Source: Stramonita haemastoma
Lineage: Eukaryota; Mollusca; Gastropoda; Neogastropoda; Muricidae
Assembly: GCA_030674155.1 (NCBI GenBank)
Contig: CM060335.1
Span: 39,601,902-39,665,901 of the forward strand
DNA: 64,000 nt
Direction: 5' to 3'
A program made the position numbers and the translations under genes. Every line of letters begins with the position of its first letter. Within the stretch, counting starts at the first letter, position 1. Below the pieces are notes generated by a model. The model did no database searches. It saw nothing but the letters and a program-made list of their open reading frames with translations, and was not told the origin of the DNA. Positions 55,367 to 64,000 of this stretch are shown piece by piece.

Positions 55367-55481
55367 TATGGTTCTGTCGCTTGTGCTCTTCATTCTTTAT
55401 ATATATATACGTGATTTAATTGGATTTGATACCACCCTGTTGATCAAGTGCCCTGATGACACTGCTGTTGAGGATATATGA
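55335..55481 (+). pseudogene. Best-preserved RT fragment: motif B to motif C in one frame
   Basis: Reads KSTFIGSLQGMVLSLVLFIL, then YIYIRDLIGFDTT, then LLIKCPDDTAVEDI and a stop. This matches the non-LTR RT order GxPQGxVLSPxLFxLYxxDL, a spacer of about 15 residues, then (F/Y)ADDTA. The catalytic DD pair is kept; A is replaced by P. The RT core upstream is replaced by the F minisatellite and nothing recognisable follows, so it is not functional. Confidence 0.8.
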
Positions 55482-55625
55482 AACTGAAGCTGTGTGTATT
55501 GTGAACAAGTTGAGGAGTTCTCTATGAATAGAAATGTTGTGATCTTTTCATGAAACTGAAGCTGTGTGTATTGTGAACAAGTTGAGGAGTTCTCTATGAA
55601 TAGAAATGTTGTGATCTTTTACCAG
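55482..55625 (+). repeat. Direct duplication of about 72 bp
   Basis: GAAACTGAAGCTGTGTGTAT to GTGATCTTTT occurs twice in tandem, the same event as 49,086-49,230, linking the F7 and F8 units. Confidence 0.85.
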
Positions 55626-55639
55626 TTCTTCAGCTAGAG

Positions 55640-56000
55640 GTCTGAGGTTTACCAATGGTGAGAGTTTTGCAAATGCAACCGTTCCCCCCCCACTAATGTA
55701 GAAGCATTTTGACTTTGGGGATACTGTTGGATATTGAACCTGTCACTTTGCCAGGACAGTCAGGAGGAACCTCCCTGTTCTTCCAGATTTTCAGCTGTCA
55801 TGGATTCTTTTGATGTGCACAAGACCATAAGAACACTGGTATGACTGGTTCAGAGTCTTAAGAAAGACTTGGCATATATCTTTTATTAGAACGTCAAACT
55901 GAGAAGCAAGGGCAAGGCTTAGAATTGAACCTGGAACCTCACAGTTTGCTTGTTAGGCAGGTGGACATCTGAAGCATTCTGCCACCATCCTTCTGAAATG
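55640..56000 (-). mobile_element. SINE family 4 (F8 unit)
   Basis: Single 45-bp block. Head near 55,930-55,990 (tRNA-like, minus). Intervening body as in the other copies. Confidence 0.65.
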
Positions 56001-56284
56001 TTCCGACTAAAATTTTGCAGAATGTAACTCAAAAGTAGTCTGCATGAAGTCGTGATGCATTAATGTTATACTGTGCTGTGTTCTTTGATGATTTGATTAT
56101 TCCTTTTTTTATTTACAGAAATTGATTTCTTTACAGAACTTAATCTCGCTTGTGAACTAGTCCCGTTTCTCTATAGAGATAATACTCTATTTCTTTCTTT
56201 TTTAATTAAGATTATTTTGATATATTTTTCTTTCTTTCTTTCTTTTTTTATTTTTTACTCTCTTCCTTTTTGTGTCTTTAACAG

Positions 56285-56457
56285 AAACTCATCATCACAA
56301 GAACTTCACCATCGCCCAAATTGGATCATCCCCAGGACTTCAGTTTTCCTTGCCAGGACTTCAGTCTTCATCATCACCAAGACTTGAACATCACCAGAAT
56401 GGGCACTCTTCAACATCAGCAGGTCTTGAAAAGTGGACTTTAACTGCTCCCTGCAAG
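56285..56457 (+). repeat. J cassette, 173 bp, exon-like (copy J8)
   Basis: Starts after TGTCTTTAACAG, ends CTGCAAG/GTAAGG. Here a TGA found in the other copies is GGA, opening one frame fully across the cassette (GSSPGLQFSLPGLQSSSS). Positions 56,001-56,284 are spacer with a TTTC-rich tract. Confidence 0.62.
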
Positions 56458-56684
56458 GTAAGGTTCTACCATCTTCATTTTTAATACAGTTTAAAGTGTA
56501 CTGGATCTGATACCACACTGAAGTACCTTGATGACACTGCTCTTGGAGGTTAATAAAATCGATGTTGTGTATATTCTGAAGAAGTTGAACTTTATATATA
56601 GAAATGTAAAGAAAAGTGTCCCATATAGATAGAAATGTACTGAATAAAATTGTAAAAAAAATATGTAGGGAGAAAGTAGACTGT
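56450..56684 (+). pseudogene. RT fragment after J8
   Basis: TTGATGACACTGCTCTTGG at about 56,528 is the motif C block; surrounding frames are broken. Confidence 0.5.
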
Positions 56685-56965
56685 ATGAAGTCAGGATATA
56701 TTAATGTTAATACTGTACAATGCTCTATGATGATTTATTTCTATGTAGGGAGATAGTGGACTGCATGAAGTCAGGGTATATTAATGTTAATACTGTACAA
56801 TGTTCTGTGATGATTTATTTCTCTGTAGGGAGTAGACTGCATGAAGTCAGGATATATTAATGTTAATACTGTACAATGTTCTGTGACGATTTATTTCTAT
56901 GTAGGGAGATAGTATACTGCATGAAGTCAGGATATATTAATGTTAATGCTGTACAATGTTCTGTG
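56685..56965 (+). repeat. Tandem repeat of about 70-85 bp, about 4 units, in the J-G spacer
   Basis: Units contain GACTGCATGAAGTCAGG, then GTTAATACTGTACAATG. Counterpart of the array at 25,465. Confidence 0.85.
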
Positions 56966-57089
56966 ACGAGTTATTTCTATTTCTTTGTGATGCCATTTCA
57001 TTCATCTCTTTTTGATTGCCTTGCTTAGAAGCTGCTCCTATTTTCTCTTTTGAGATAATGATGTATTCTTTTTTGTTTTTTGTGTGCAG

Positions 57090-57252
57090 AATCTCATCAC
57101 CACAAGAACTTTTATTATCTCTTGGACTTCAGTCATCATCATTGCCTGAACTATATCATCCTCCAGACTTGATCAACACCAGGACTCGATCAACACCAGG
57201 ATTTCATCAACACCAGGACTTCAGAAGTCAACTTTTACTTGTTCCATTAAAG
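57090..57252 (+). repeat. G array, reduced to about 4 units (copy G8)
   Basis: Normal start (TGTGCAG) and a normal end block (GAAGTCAACTTTTACTTG). Probably close to the pre-expansion state, with CGATCAACACCAGGA variants. Motif B follows (AAAGGCATGGCTCTGTCACC) and is cut off by the CT repeat. Confidence 0.8.
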
Positions 57253-57316
57253 GCATGGCTCTGTCACCCTTTGTATTCATTTTTTTAAGCAAACAGTTTA
57301 TACTGTGCTGGATCTG

Positions 57317-57427
<111 letters not shown>

Positions 57428-57689
57428 CCATTCCCTTACAGCATGGGGTGCATAGTGCCTGTTTTTTCTTTGTGCTTGTGATTTTGCAGGTCTGCCCACT
57501 GGCTTTAGAAAAAGTCATTTTTCTGTTCAGGATGCATGTTGGTTATGTTCATATTTCCATAACCCACTGAATACTGATATGAGTTATGAGACCGTTAACG
57601 TACATATTTAATCTTCTGCATGCATATATAAATGGAAAAAATTAAGGTGCTGGCAGGTCTGCACTTGAACTTGACCTGGGAGATTGGAA

Positions 57690-57805
57690 AAAAAGCACAC
57701 CCATAAATCACAAGATGCCATCTCTGAGATTTGAACCCAAGGGCTTTATGAGCCCACAGCATTGAAGTCGGATGGACTTAACCACTTGGCTATAGCATCC
57801 ATCAT
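57690..57805 (-). mobile_element. tRNA-like element with long variable arm (Ser/Leu type), SINE head
   Basis: On minus: box A TAGCCAAGTGGTTAAG, a GTGGGCTCATAAAGCCC hairpin like a class II variable arm, then box B GGGTTCAAATCTC. Acceptor pairing is not evident and no CCA or terminator is clear, so a SINE head or tRNA pseudogene is more likely than a gene. Positions 57,424-57,689 hold nothing recognised. Confidence 0.5.
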
Positions 57806-57910
57806 GGATCTGATGCCACACTGTTGAAAAAGTTCTCTGAGGACACTGCTCTAGATTTGTGACTGACATTGTGTGTATTTTGAACAAGTTGGAGGATTAC
57901 TCTTTTGACG
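57806..57910 (+). pseudogene. Old RT motif C remnant
   Basis: GGATCTGATGCCACACTGTT, then TCTGAGGACACTGCTC: the DD pair reads ED. It completes the RT fragment interrupted by the CT repeat and the tRNA-like element. Confidence 0.5.
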
Positions 57911-58032
57911 ATTTGTCTCTTTTTTCTGGATTTTTTTCATGCATTTATTATTTTCTTAAAGGGCTTGGTCATTAGCTACACACACCTATATGTTTTAAAA
58001 TAATGAAGTATTTGTATTTATATCTGTGCCAG

Positions 58033-58267
58033 ATCTTCTTCACCATTGCCTGAAGGACTTCCACAAGACCATGAGGACTTCTTCATCACTGCAATGACTT
58101 CTTCATCACTGCAATGACTTCTTCATCACTGCAATGACTTCTTCATCACTGCAAGGACTTCTTCATCACTGCAAGGACTTCTTCATCACTGCAAGGACTT
58201 CTTCATTGCTGCAAGGTCATCATTATTGTCAGAACTTCAAAAAAGTCATTTACTGGTTCCCTGCAAG
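58033..58267 (+). repeat. F-like 20-bp minisatellite with exon-like borders (F9)
   Basis: Starts after ATCTGTGCCAG; six or seven units AATGACTTCTTCATCACTGC / AAGGACTTCTTCATCACTGC; ends CTGCAAG/GTACAG. The upstream spacer resembles the G and H upstream spacers. No clear RT block follows. Confidence 0.82.
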
Positions 58268-58454
58268 GTACAGATCTGTCAACTTCTTTTTACATTTTTT
58301 TTTTTTATACAAATGAATAATGTACAGGAATTTTCTTTGTTCTCTGGGTAGAGCCCCAAGGTGGTGAGATTTTGTGTATACAACCTAAGGTAGCTGCATT
58401 CAGGGCTCAAAGATGACGTATAAGCACACCAGTGTGCATGCATTTAAAAAGAAA

Positions 58455-58830
58455 AATTGTCATTTGTTTCTACCAGCATGCCTGGTCTACTCTTCCAAAA
58501 GGTGGAATGGGCTTTGATGTGTGCGCAAGGTGTTATGTGTTCATACAGGGAACTTCAAGTTATAGTCTCGTGTGAAGGAATTTCAGGGGAGTGAAGTTGG
58601 TACTGATGTTAACTCTAGGGAAAAGTTTTGTTGAATTGGTGTTTTGGTGGTGGGTCCAGTCTATGCCATCACGTTGTGAGTTCAACGTTTTGACCACTAG
58701 GCTTGTGGAGAGAACGAGTCAGTACTGATGTTAACTCCAGGGCAAAATCCCTAAACATGCATCTCTGTGGTGGCCTGACCCCAGACCATCAGATCACATG
58801 TGCAACCCTCTGATCACTAGGCTATCCTGC
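58455..58830 (-). mobile_element. SINE family 3 relics, two partial copies
   Basis: On minus, a body fragment (58,480-58,620) is followed by tRNA-like heads near 58,640-58,700 and 58,765-58,830 (GGTTGCACATGTGATC-like). Nested or tandem; decayed. Positions 58,268-58,454 are spacer. Confidence 0.5.
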
Positions 58831-59047
58831 CCCTCAGATCTTATGTTTATATGCATTTTTATGAAAACATCGCTATAAAAAAAAAAAAAGAGGGTTTTTT
58901 AATTCTTGAGACACTAATGCCGTATTGCACCATTTTCTGTGAAGATCGTTTATATCTTAAAAACTATGTAATTCTTTATGATTATGAAGATAGATTTTTT
59001 GTCTGTTTTGAGATATGATATTTTACTTTTTTGTTTATCATCCTCAG

Positions 59048-59300
59048 GACTTCAAAACTTCATGATCGCCAGAGATATTTGCCAAGTCTTCAATATCTGC
59101 ATCATCACCAAGATTTCATCAAGGCCAGGATTTCATCATCTCAAGACTTCATCATCATCATCAATGCAAATGCTACATTAACGCAAGACTCATCAGTGCA
59201 AAGACTTCATCATCAACACAAAGAATCCATAATCACTGGGACTTCTTCAACAAAAAGATTTCATCATTGTTAAGAGTTCAAATACAAGAAGACATCATCA
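59048..59300 (+). repeat. K cassette, mostly unexpanded (copy K2)
   Basis: Starts after TTATCATCCTCAG. Irregular ATCATCACCAAGATTTCATC-like repeats, far fewer than in K1. It is the inverted counterpart of 22,200-22,920 and probably shows the ancestral state. Confidence 0.7.
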
Positions 59301-59429
59301 GTGTTGGGACTTAAAAATCATCACCAAAATATCTCTACTAGACTTTCATTGTCGCTTAGAATACTGTGCATGGTCATGATATCGGGAGCTTTTCATTATG
59401 ATGATTTCTTCAGCACCAGGACTGTCTTT

Positions 59430-59650
59430 GCCTTTTTTTTTGCCAGGAAGAAAAATCCCCACCCCCACCCAGCTCCCAAAGAAAAAAACAGTAAAATAAT
59501 ATTGAACAAAAATAGGTAGGAAGCCTTACAACAACAACAAAGAATGCCCCTCCCCCCAAAAAAAACAACTATACCCCATCCCCCAACAAAAGAACTATCC
59601 CCCCCCCCCCTCACTTGCCACCCTTGAAACAAAGAAAGTTGGAACCATCC
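59430..59650. repeat. C/A-rich tract
   Basis: Runs of C and A including about 12 C at 59,600. Positional counterpart of the G-rich tract at 21,890-22,060. Confidence 0.6.
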
Positions 59651-60284
59651 AAGAAGACAGAAAGAGAATAATAATGTTTTTACTGTATGTATGTAATGTA
59701 CCTTTCATCTTTTTTTAAGATTGAAGTTTATAAGGCCATTGAAAATATAATTCAGTCTCAATAAAGGGTAAAATGGGGGGGAAAAAACCACCTCAAAATA
59801 TGCTGCACAATTTTAAGTATAATATTTATAATATTTGTAAATATGCATTGTATTTTTTTTGCTGTTTTCATGGTTTATTATGCTTTCGAAATGAAATTCA
59901 GATCAGATTTATATGCTGTCGAGATTGGAAACAACCAGGGCTGATAAATATTAGTGCTGGTATGCCATAGCCTGTTTTACAACAGCACAAGGTGTTGTTG
60001 ACATAACCATACAATGGTATCCACCAAGGCCAACACAACAAAGGGGTGTGTGTATGCTGTTTTTTGTTTCCTGTGGAAAATATAGACCTGGTGATGGGTA
60101 GGAAAAGTGTGTGTGCGCATAAAATGTGTGTGTTAAGTACAGTGCACCTGTTTGAAAATGTTGTCAGCCATTTCTATCAGTGTGAAATGACCTTCTCTGA
60201 AAGGCAGAACTATTTTTGAACATAGGTGCAAGATGTTCTGCATGCATGATCCTATCAAAAGAGGGCATGGAATCAGTAAGTTAA
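59651..60284. other. Unique spacer, nothing recognised
   Basis: AT-rich sequence with an AATAAA at about 59,759 and no open frame, repeat or RNA that I can support. Confidence 0.5.
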
Positions 60285-60390
60285 CTAAGGGGAAAACCCC
60301 CTAAACCAGGTGCCTTTGTGGTGGCCAAAACCGAGGCCGTCAGATCATAAGCACAAGGCTTTAACCACTTAATTTTCCTTCCCTGAGAAC
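60285..60390 (-). mobile_element. SINE family 3 head relic
   Basis: On minus, a tRNA-like head (AAGTGGTTAAAGCC...) and the GGGGTTTTCCCC junction. Old fragment. Positions 60,391-60,689 hold a GTGCGTGC run and otherwise nothing recognised. Confidence 0.45.
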
Positions 60391-60689
60391 AACATGATTA
60401 TCAGCTAGATGGTGTTAGGGATGTGTGTGTGCGTGCGTGCGTGCTTGGTGAAGGGGTGGGTGAGCATTATATCATGATTTTGTAGGACAGTAATTCAAGG
60501 GAAAGGGGTATTTGAGGGAGGGGGAAGGATATTATAGATTCACATCAGTAATTAAGGGAAAATTATATATAAGGTTTGAGAAAATGATTCATGTCACATT
60601 TGATCTTTTCTTTTTTTTGATAGATTTTTTCTTGTAAACTTTTCTTGTTTTATTTATTCTTTTATATCAAGGATAATGAAATAAGCACT

Positions 60690-60850
60690 TATGTGCTTTT
60701 TTACATCCAGTCCCCATGTGTATGCAGTTTTGTCAATCTTGTCATCTGTTCCCACCGGCACACAATGGCCTACTCACGAAAAGCAGAACAGGATTTAACA
60801 TGTGTGCAAGATGTTCTGCCAGAGCCACATTCCAACTTCAGGGGTACAGT
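60690..60850 (-). mobile_element. SINE family 3 body relic
   Basis: Complement of the 23,330-23,450 body (AGGCCATGG.., GTTCCCACCGGCACAC on plus). No head. Confidence 0.6.
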
Positions 60851-61090
60851 TGAGAATTAAATCTACCAATTTTGCCAGGACAGGATTTATCTCCCAGTTT
60901 TTTTTCTGATTTCCAACTGTCATGGGCTCATTTGATGTGCACAAGTCTGTAAGAACATGGGTGTGACTTGTTAGTCTCATCTGAAAAACGTGACATTCAT
61001 TTTTATTTTACTGTAAAAATTGGAAGAAAGAGGAAGGCTGTTTGATTGTCTAGCAGGTGAATGTCTAAACCGTTCCTGCCACGTTCCTTA
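60851..61090 (-). mobile_element. SINE family 4, copy outside a normal F-J context
   Basis: On minus: head near 61,030-61,090, body with CACAAGTC-like block, and TTGCCAGGACAGG at 60,875 on plus. Diverged from the four in-unit copies, showing the family was mobile independently of the unit. Confidence 0.6.
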
Positions 61091-61225
61091 TCAAAACACT
61101 TAAGCCCTGAAGCCTTTTTTTGCTGTTGGGGCTCAAACTTGGAGGAAAAATTTTAAAACAACGTAGAAATACCATCTGCTTTTGATGGGAATGGTAGTTT
61201 GTGTGTGAAAGAAAACAGTCTAAAA

Positions 61226-61414
61226 ACCATGATGTCCACATACCATTGTATCCACAAGCATATATTCATGCATACATACAGACTGACAGGTCCTGTCCCA
61301 AAGTTCTACTAATCTTAACTCTAACCTGATACTAACTCTTTACACTTACCCTGACCCTTACCCTGCATGTGAACAAGCTGGCAGATGGATGCAATGCTAC
61401 GTGGACATAATGGT
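61226..61414. mobile_element. Inverted-end element (MITE-like), copy 3, best ends
   Basis: The left end ACCATGATGTCCACATACC and the complement of the right end ACCATTATGTCCACGTAGC match over about 29 bases with four differences. Orientation is opposite to copies 1 and 2, as expected for the right arm. The interior has CTAACC-like runs. Confidence 0.7.
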
Positions 61415-61548
61415 CACTTTTGTGTCCCAAAACCAATAGAGAATTGAGGAGTGACGAAATTTGAGAAAATTGGATATTTAGGAGAAATGAATGGGATTTT
61501 GATTCATTCAGGTTCATGGCCAAAAAAACCCCAAAACAACCCAAAACA

Positions 61549-61592
61549 ACCCCCCCCCCCCCCCCACACACACACACACACACACACACACC
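61549..61592. repeat. Poly(C) and (CA)n
   Basis: About 17 C followed by about 13 CA repeats. Confidence 0.95.
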
Positions 61593-61664
61593 AAAAACCA
61601 AAAACTGAACGAAGAATGATCTTAATTTGAGGATAATGAACAAGCAATTATGTGCTTAAAATTT

Positions 61665-61815
61665 TTTTTTTTTTTTACATCAAGTGCCTCTGATTTTGTA
61701 AATGTTCTCATCTGTTCCCACAAGCACACGAGGGCCTACTCTTCCAAAAGGTTAAACAGGTTTTAACATGTGTGCAAGATATTCTGTGTGCAGTCACAAT
61801 GGGACCTCTGAGGGG
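61665..61815 (-). mobile_element. SINE family 3 body relic
   Basis: Complement of the family body with TGTGTGCAAGATATTCTG on plus; paralogous to 60,690. Confidence 0.55.
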
Positions 61816-62152
61816 TGGGGTGGGGGAGCAAGCTGTTTTGTTTATTTGAAGGACTGAGGGAACTTAGAAGAAAAAGTTCCAATAAAAAACAAAATGGCCA
61901 GAGGGATGAATATGCATGTATGCAATGGGTAGAGGAGTCAGAGGTGAAGGAAGTTTAGGGAAAGAGGTGTTCAGGAAGACGCAAGTTATGCATAGGTCAA
62001 AGGGAATGGTGCAAACAAGTGTGTGTATGTGAGGAATAGCTTGTACTGCAAGCAAAGCAAATCTGTGGACTGGTGTTATCACGGATTGTCACAGATATGT
62101 TGCCATACCATATTTGCAGCAACACTCTTGGTTCTTTTGTAAAACAGCACCA
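61816..62152 (+). other. Diverged A/D spacer (copy 9, left part)
   Basis: ACAGATATGTTGCCATACCA and ACACTCTTGGTTCT place this as an old copy of the A/D spacer. Interrupted at 62,152. No gene seen. Confidence 0.55.
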
Positions 62153-62809
62153 ACCCCGGTGGGGATGCTGGGGGTCTTTCAGTATAAATAGCATCTCCAC
62201 CTTCTGGAAATTCTGTGCTAGACGTTTTCATTTTTCTGTTTTTCTCTTTGTTTCATTCTCCTCATTTTTCCATAATTTCTTGTGCTTATTTTCTGCCTTC
62301 CCAGTCCATTCTCCTGCCTTTTTTCAAGCAACTCTTTCAATTTTCTGTTTTCATTATATGACACTCTGCCTGTGGTTTTTTGTTCTGGTGATCAGGTAGT
62401 GAGACTTAGACACTGGGATGGGCACAGGATGTCCATTCTGCAGTGATATTTGCCCATGTGGCACTTTTTAGGTATATTTTTGAACCGTGTTTGTTATCCT
62501 TTTGTACGTTTAAAATTTTTTTTTTTTTTTTTTTTTATAAATCTGGGGATGATAAATTGAGCGGAATGGCTGCCGTCCTCAGCACAGTCTGGTTTATTTG
62601 CCATAAGGAATGAAGTAATTTAGGTATTGTGTCATTAAATGTTGCTGTTTTCAGATGGATGGTGTTAGACATTTGAAGGTACTAGGAGGTGTTAGTTTTG
62701 AACCTGAAGTTGAGGGTTACTGCAGCCTCTGAAACTGAGTGAGGTGACGGCCCTGGTATGGCTTTCATGGTCGGTAGGGCTATAAACAATATTGTGATTA
62801 TGATTAACT
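62153..62809. mobile_element. Unclassified insertion of about 657 bp in the D-like spacer
   Basis: AGCACCA occurs at 62,146-62,152 and 62,810-62,816, and the spacer resumes with CAGTTGCATC after it as in other copies. The right end carries GACGGCCCTGGTATGGC and GGTCGGTAGGGCTATAAAC followed by an ATTGTGATTATGATTAA tail, like a LINE or SINE 3' end. No coding region found. Confidence 0.55.
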
Positions 62810-63138
62810 AGCACCACAGTTGCATCACTAATGTACATGCCTCTTCATAACAGAATGCTCCTGTCTTACTGATGGTGCTTCAGTTTGAATGAATTTTTCA
62901 TGTGGAGTTTTATTAGGATTTTTTATGTGGATTTTAATATATATTTTTTTTTAAAAAGATAATTGGTGCATCACTATGTTGTGTGTGTTTTCTTCTTCTT
63001 TTTGCTTTTTTGATGAGTGTCTGTAGTTGACATGGATTTTGGATGTCAGAAAATGAAAATAGAAGTGGGGAAAAAGAGGAGGATGGCAGAACTCACAACA
63101 GGAAAAAAGGGAATGGGAAAAAGAAACAGTCATTGGAG
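62810..63138 (+). other. Diverged D spacer and start of an E/B copy
   Basis: CAGAATGCTCCTGTCTTACT, then GATGAGTGTCTGTAGTTGAC and GGATGTCAGAAAATGAAAAT, the leader of B/E arrays, then one poor core (CAGTCATTGGAGG). An unexpanded ancestor-like unit. Confidence 0.55.
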
Positions 63139-63432
63139 GTAAAAGTAAGGTAAAGGTGTCCCATAACCTATGTGGTCGTAGGGGAGCGAGGCATCAGAAA
63201 CCTCGGCTTCTCTAGGCGCCAGCATATTGAGGGTGGCTCCCATCTCCTCTCCCTCGCTGCTTTACCTTCCCTGACCCTAAAGAGGGCAGGTACCCATTTA
63301 GAGCTGGGGGGACTGTGCTGAATCTAAGGCACACAAACGGTCACCCATCCAACTGGTAACCATGCTCGATGCTGCTTAACTTGACTGGGGGGAAAGCGAG
63401 CACTCTGACCACTTACCTATCCCACCCCGACC
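63139..63432 (-). mobile_element. Composite SINE: tRNA-like head plus 5S rRNA-like segment
   Basis: On minus the 5' end has GATAGGTAAGTGGTCAGAGT (tRNA box A-like), then GTTAAGCAGCATCGAGCATG and AGTTGGATGGGTGACC, which match the internal promoter region of 5S rRNA. A body follows, ending with GGGACACCTTTACCTTA. It inserted in the E/B remnant. Too short and rearranged to be a 5S gene. Confidence 0.75.
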
Positions 63433-63766
63433 CACCCAAAAAAAGAAAAGGATAATGTGGGGAAAAGTAGAAAGTTGGATGCCTCACTAAGAAAACCAAA
63501 CAAAACAGTATGTCTGACTCTGTGTGTGGCTGTAACGTTGCCATCTATACACTTTATAGTCAGTTTTTAAATCGTATTTCAAATAATGAAATCTGTTCCG
63601 TTGTCCACTGAACCTTTTTTTTGTACATGGGCTGGACCAATTGTAATTTGTGAAAACAGCACCAAAGTTGTAGTGCTTGTTGACAGATTTTGTAATGGAG
63701 CCTTACAATCAGCATCAATTGTGTGTGTAACATTATTAATGGAAAAGCAGTTCCTAAGTAGCTAGT
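63433..63766 (+). other. Diverged E/B core, C leader-like and D-like remnants
   Basis: ATGTGGGGAAAAGTAGAAAG, TTGTCCACTGAACC, then AAACAGCACCAAAGTTGTAG: in order, single unexpanded equivalents of B/E, the C leader, and D. No C monomers are present. TAAGTAGCTAGT at 63,755-63,766 is the SINE 1 target. Confidence 0.55.
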
Positions 63767-64000
63767 AGCCGCCGCTGTGGCCTAGTGGTTGGGGTGTTGT
63801 ACTCGTAATCTAAAGGTTGCGGGTTCGATCCCAGCTATTCCGCTATGGCGTTGTGCCCTTGGAAAAGGCACTTTACGGCTATTTTCTCACCCCACCCAGG
63901 TGTAAAAGGGGTACCAACCTTGTGTTGGGGGTTAATCCTGCGATAGACTGGCGTCCTATCCAGGGGGAGTCTATGACTCTCAGTCGCTTAACGCCACAGA
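63767..64000 (+). mobile_element. SINE family 1, cut by window end
   Basis: Same head (GCCGCCGCTGTGGCCTAGTG; box B GGTTCGATCCC) and body as 53,244, at the same position within a much more diverged spacer. Several substitutions separate the two copies. The tail is outside the window. Confidence 0.9.

Noticed and set aside
63330..63400. 5S rRNA gene
   Set aside because: Only the internal promoter region matches; both ends are unrelated and a tRNA-like head precedes it. It is a SINE.

Overview
This is non-coding, repeat-dominated DNA from an animal genome, best guess a mollusc. I found no intact host gene, no rRNA operon and no bona fide tRNA gene. The taxonomic guess rests on several tRNA-headed SINE families (one joined to a 5S rRNA-like segment), a Penelope-like element with a GIY-YIG domain, an RTE-like LINE tail, and abundant CA/TC microsatellites. 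Animal is fairly sure; mollusc is moderate to low.

Almost everything belongs to one nested higher-order repeat. I name its modules A to K. In 'sense' order a full unit reads: B (purine-rich minisatellite, core AAGGTGGTTGGAGGCCCC), C (75-bp satellite), D (spacer), E (diverged paralogue of B), a short segment with a faint reverse-transcriptase (RT) motif A resemblance, F (20-bp minisatellite), J (173-bp low-copy cassette), G (17-bp minisatellite), I (50-bp minisatellite), H (24-bp minisatellite), then B again. Sense is the minus strand in 1-33,315 and the plus strand from 33,416 on. The switch falls at a 100-base run of N (33,316-33,415), so the window has two inverted arms of about four units each. 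A second N run lies at 4,609-4,708.

F, G, I, J and one H array each end in a fragment of a non-LTR RT: motif B (LQGMVLSP-like, followed by LFILY) and then the catalytic DDTA of motif C. The best copy is at 55,335-55,481. The same cassettes start after a pyrimidine-rich tract plus AG and end at AAG/GTATGG, so they also look like exons. The two readings overlap on the same bases and I report both. Array units of 17, 20, 24 and 50 bp are largely stop-free in sense, which explains the many long but meaningless open frames.

Later insertions date the structure. A Penelope-like fragment (8,857-10,022) and an RTE-like tail (28,237-28,806) each sit between 10-bp direct repeats. A tRNA-derived SINE sits at the same position in two diverged D copies (53,244 and 63,767). 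A roughly 180-bp element with inverted ends occurs three times (3,922; 20,498; 61,226). Right of about 57,250 the units decay into older copies carrying SINE relics and one unclassified insertion (62,153-62,809).
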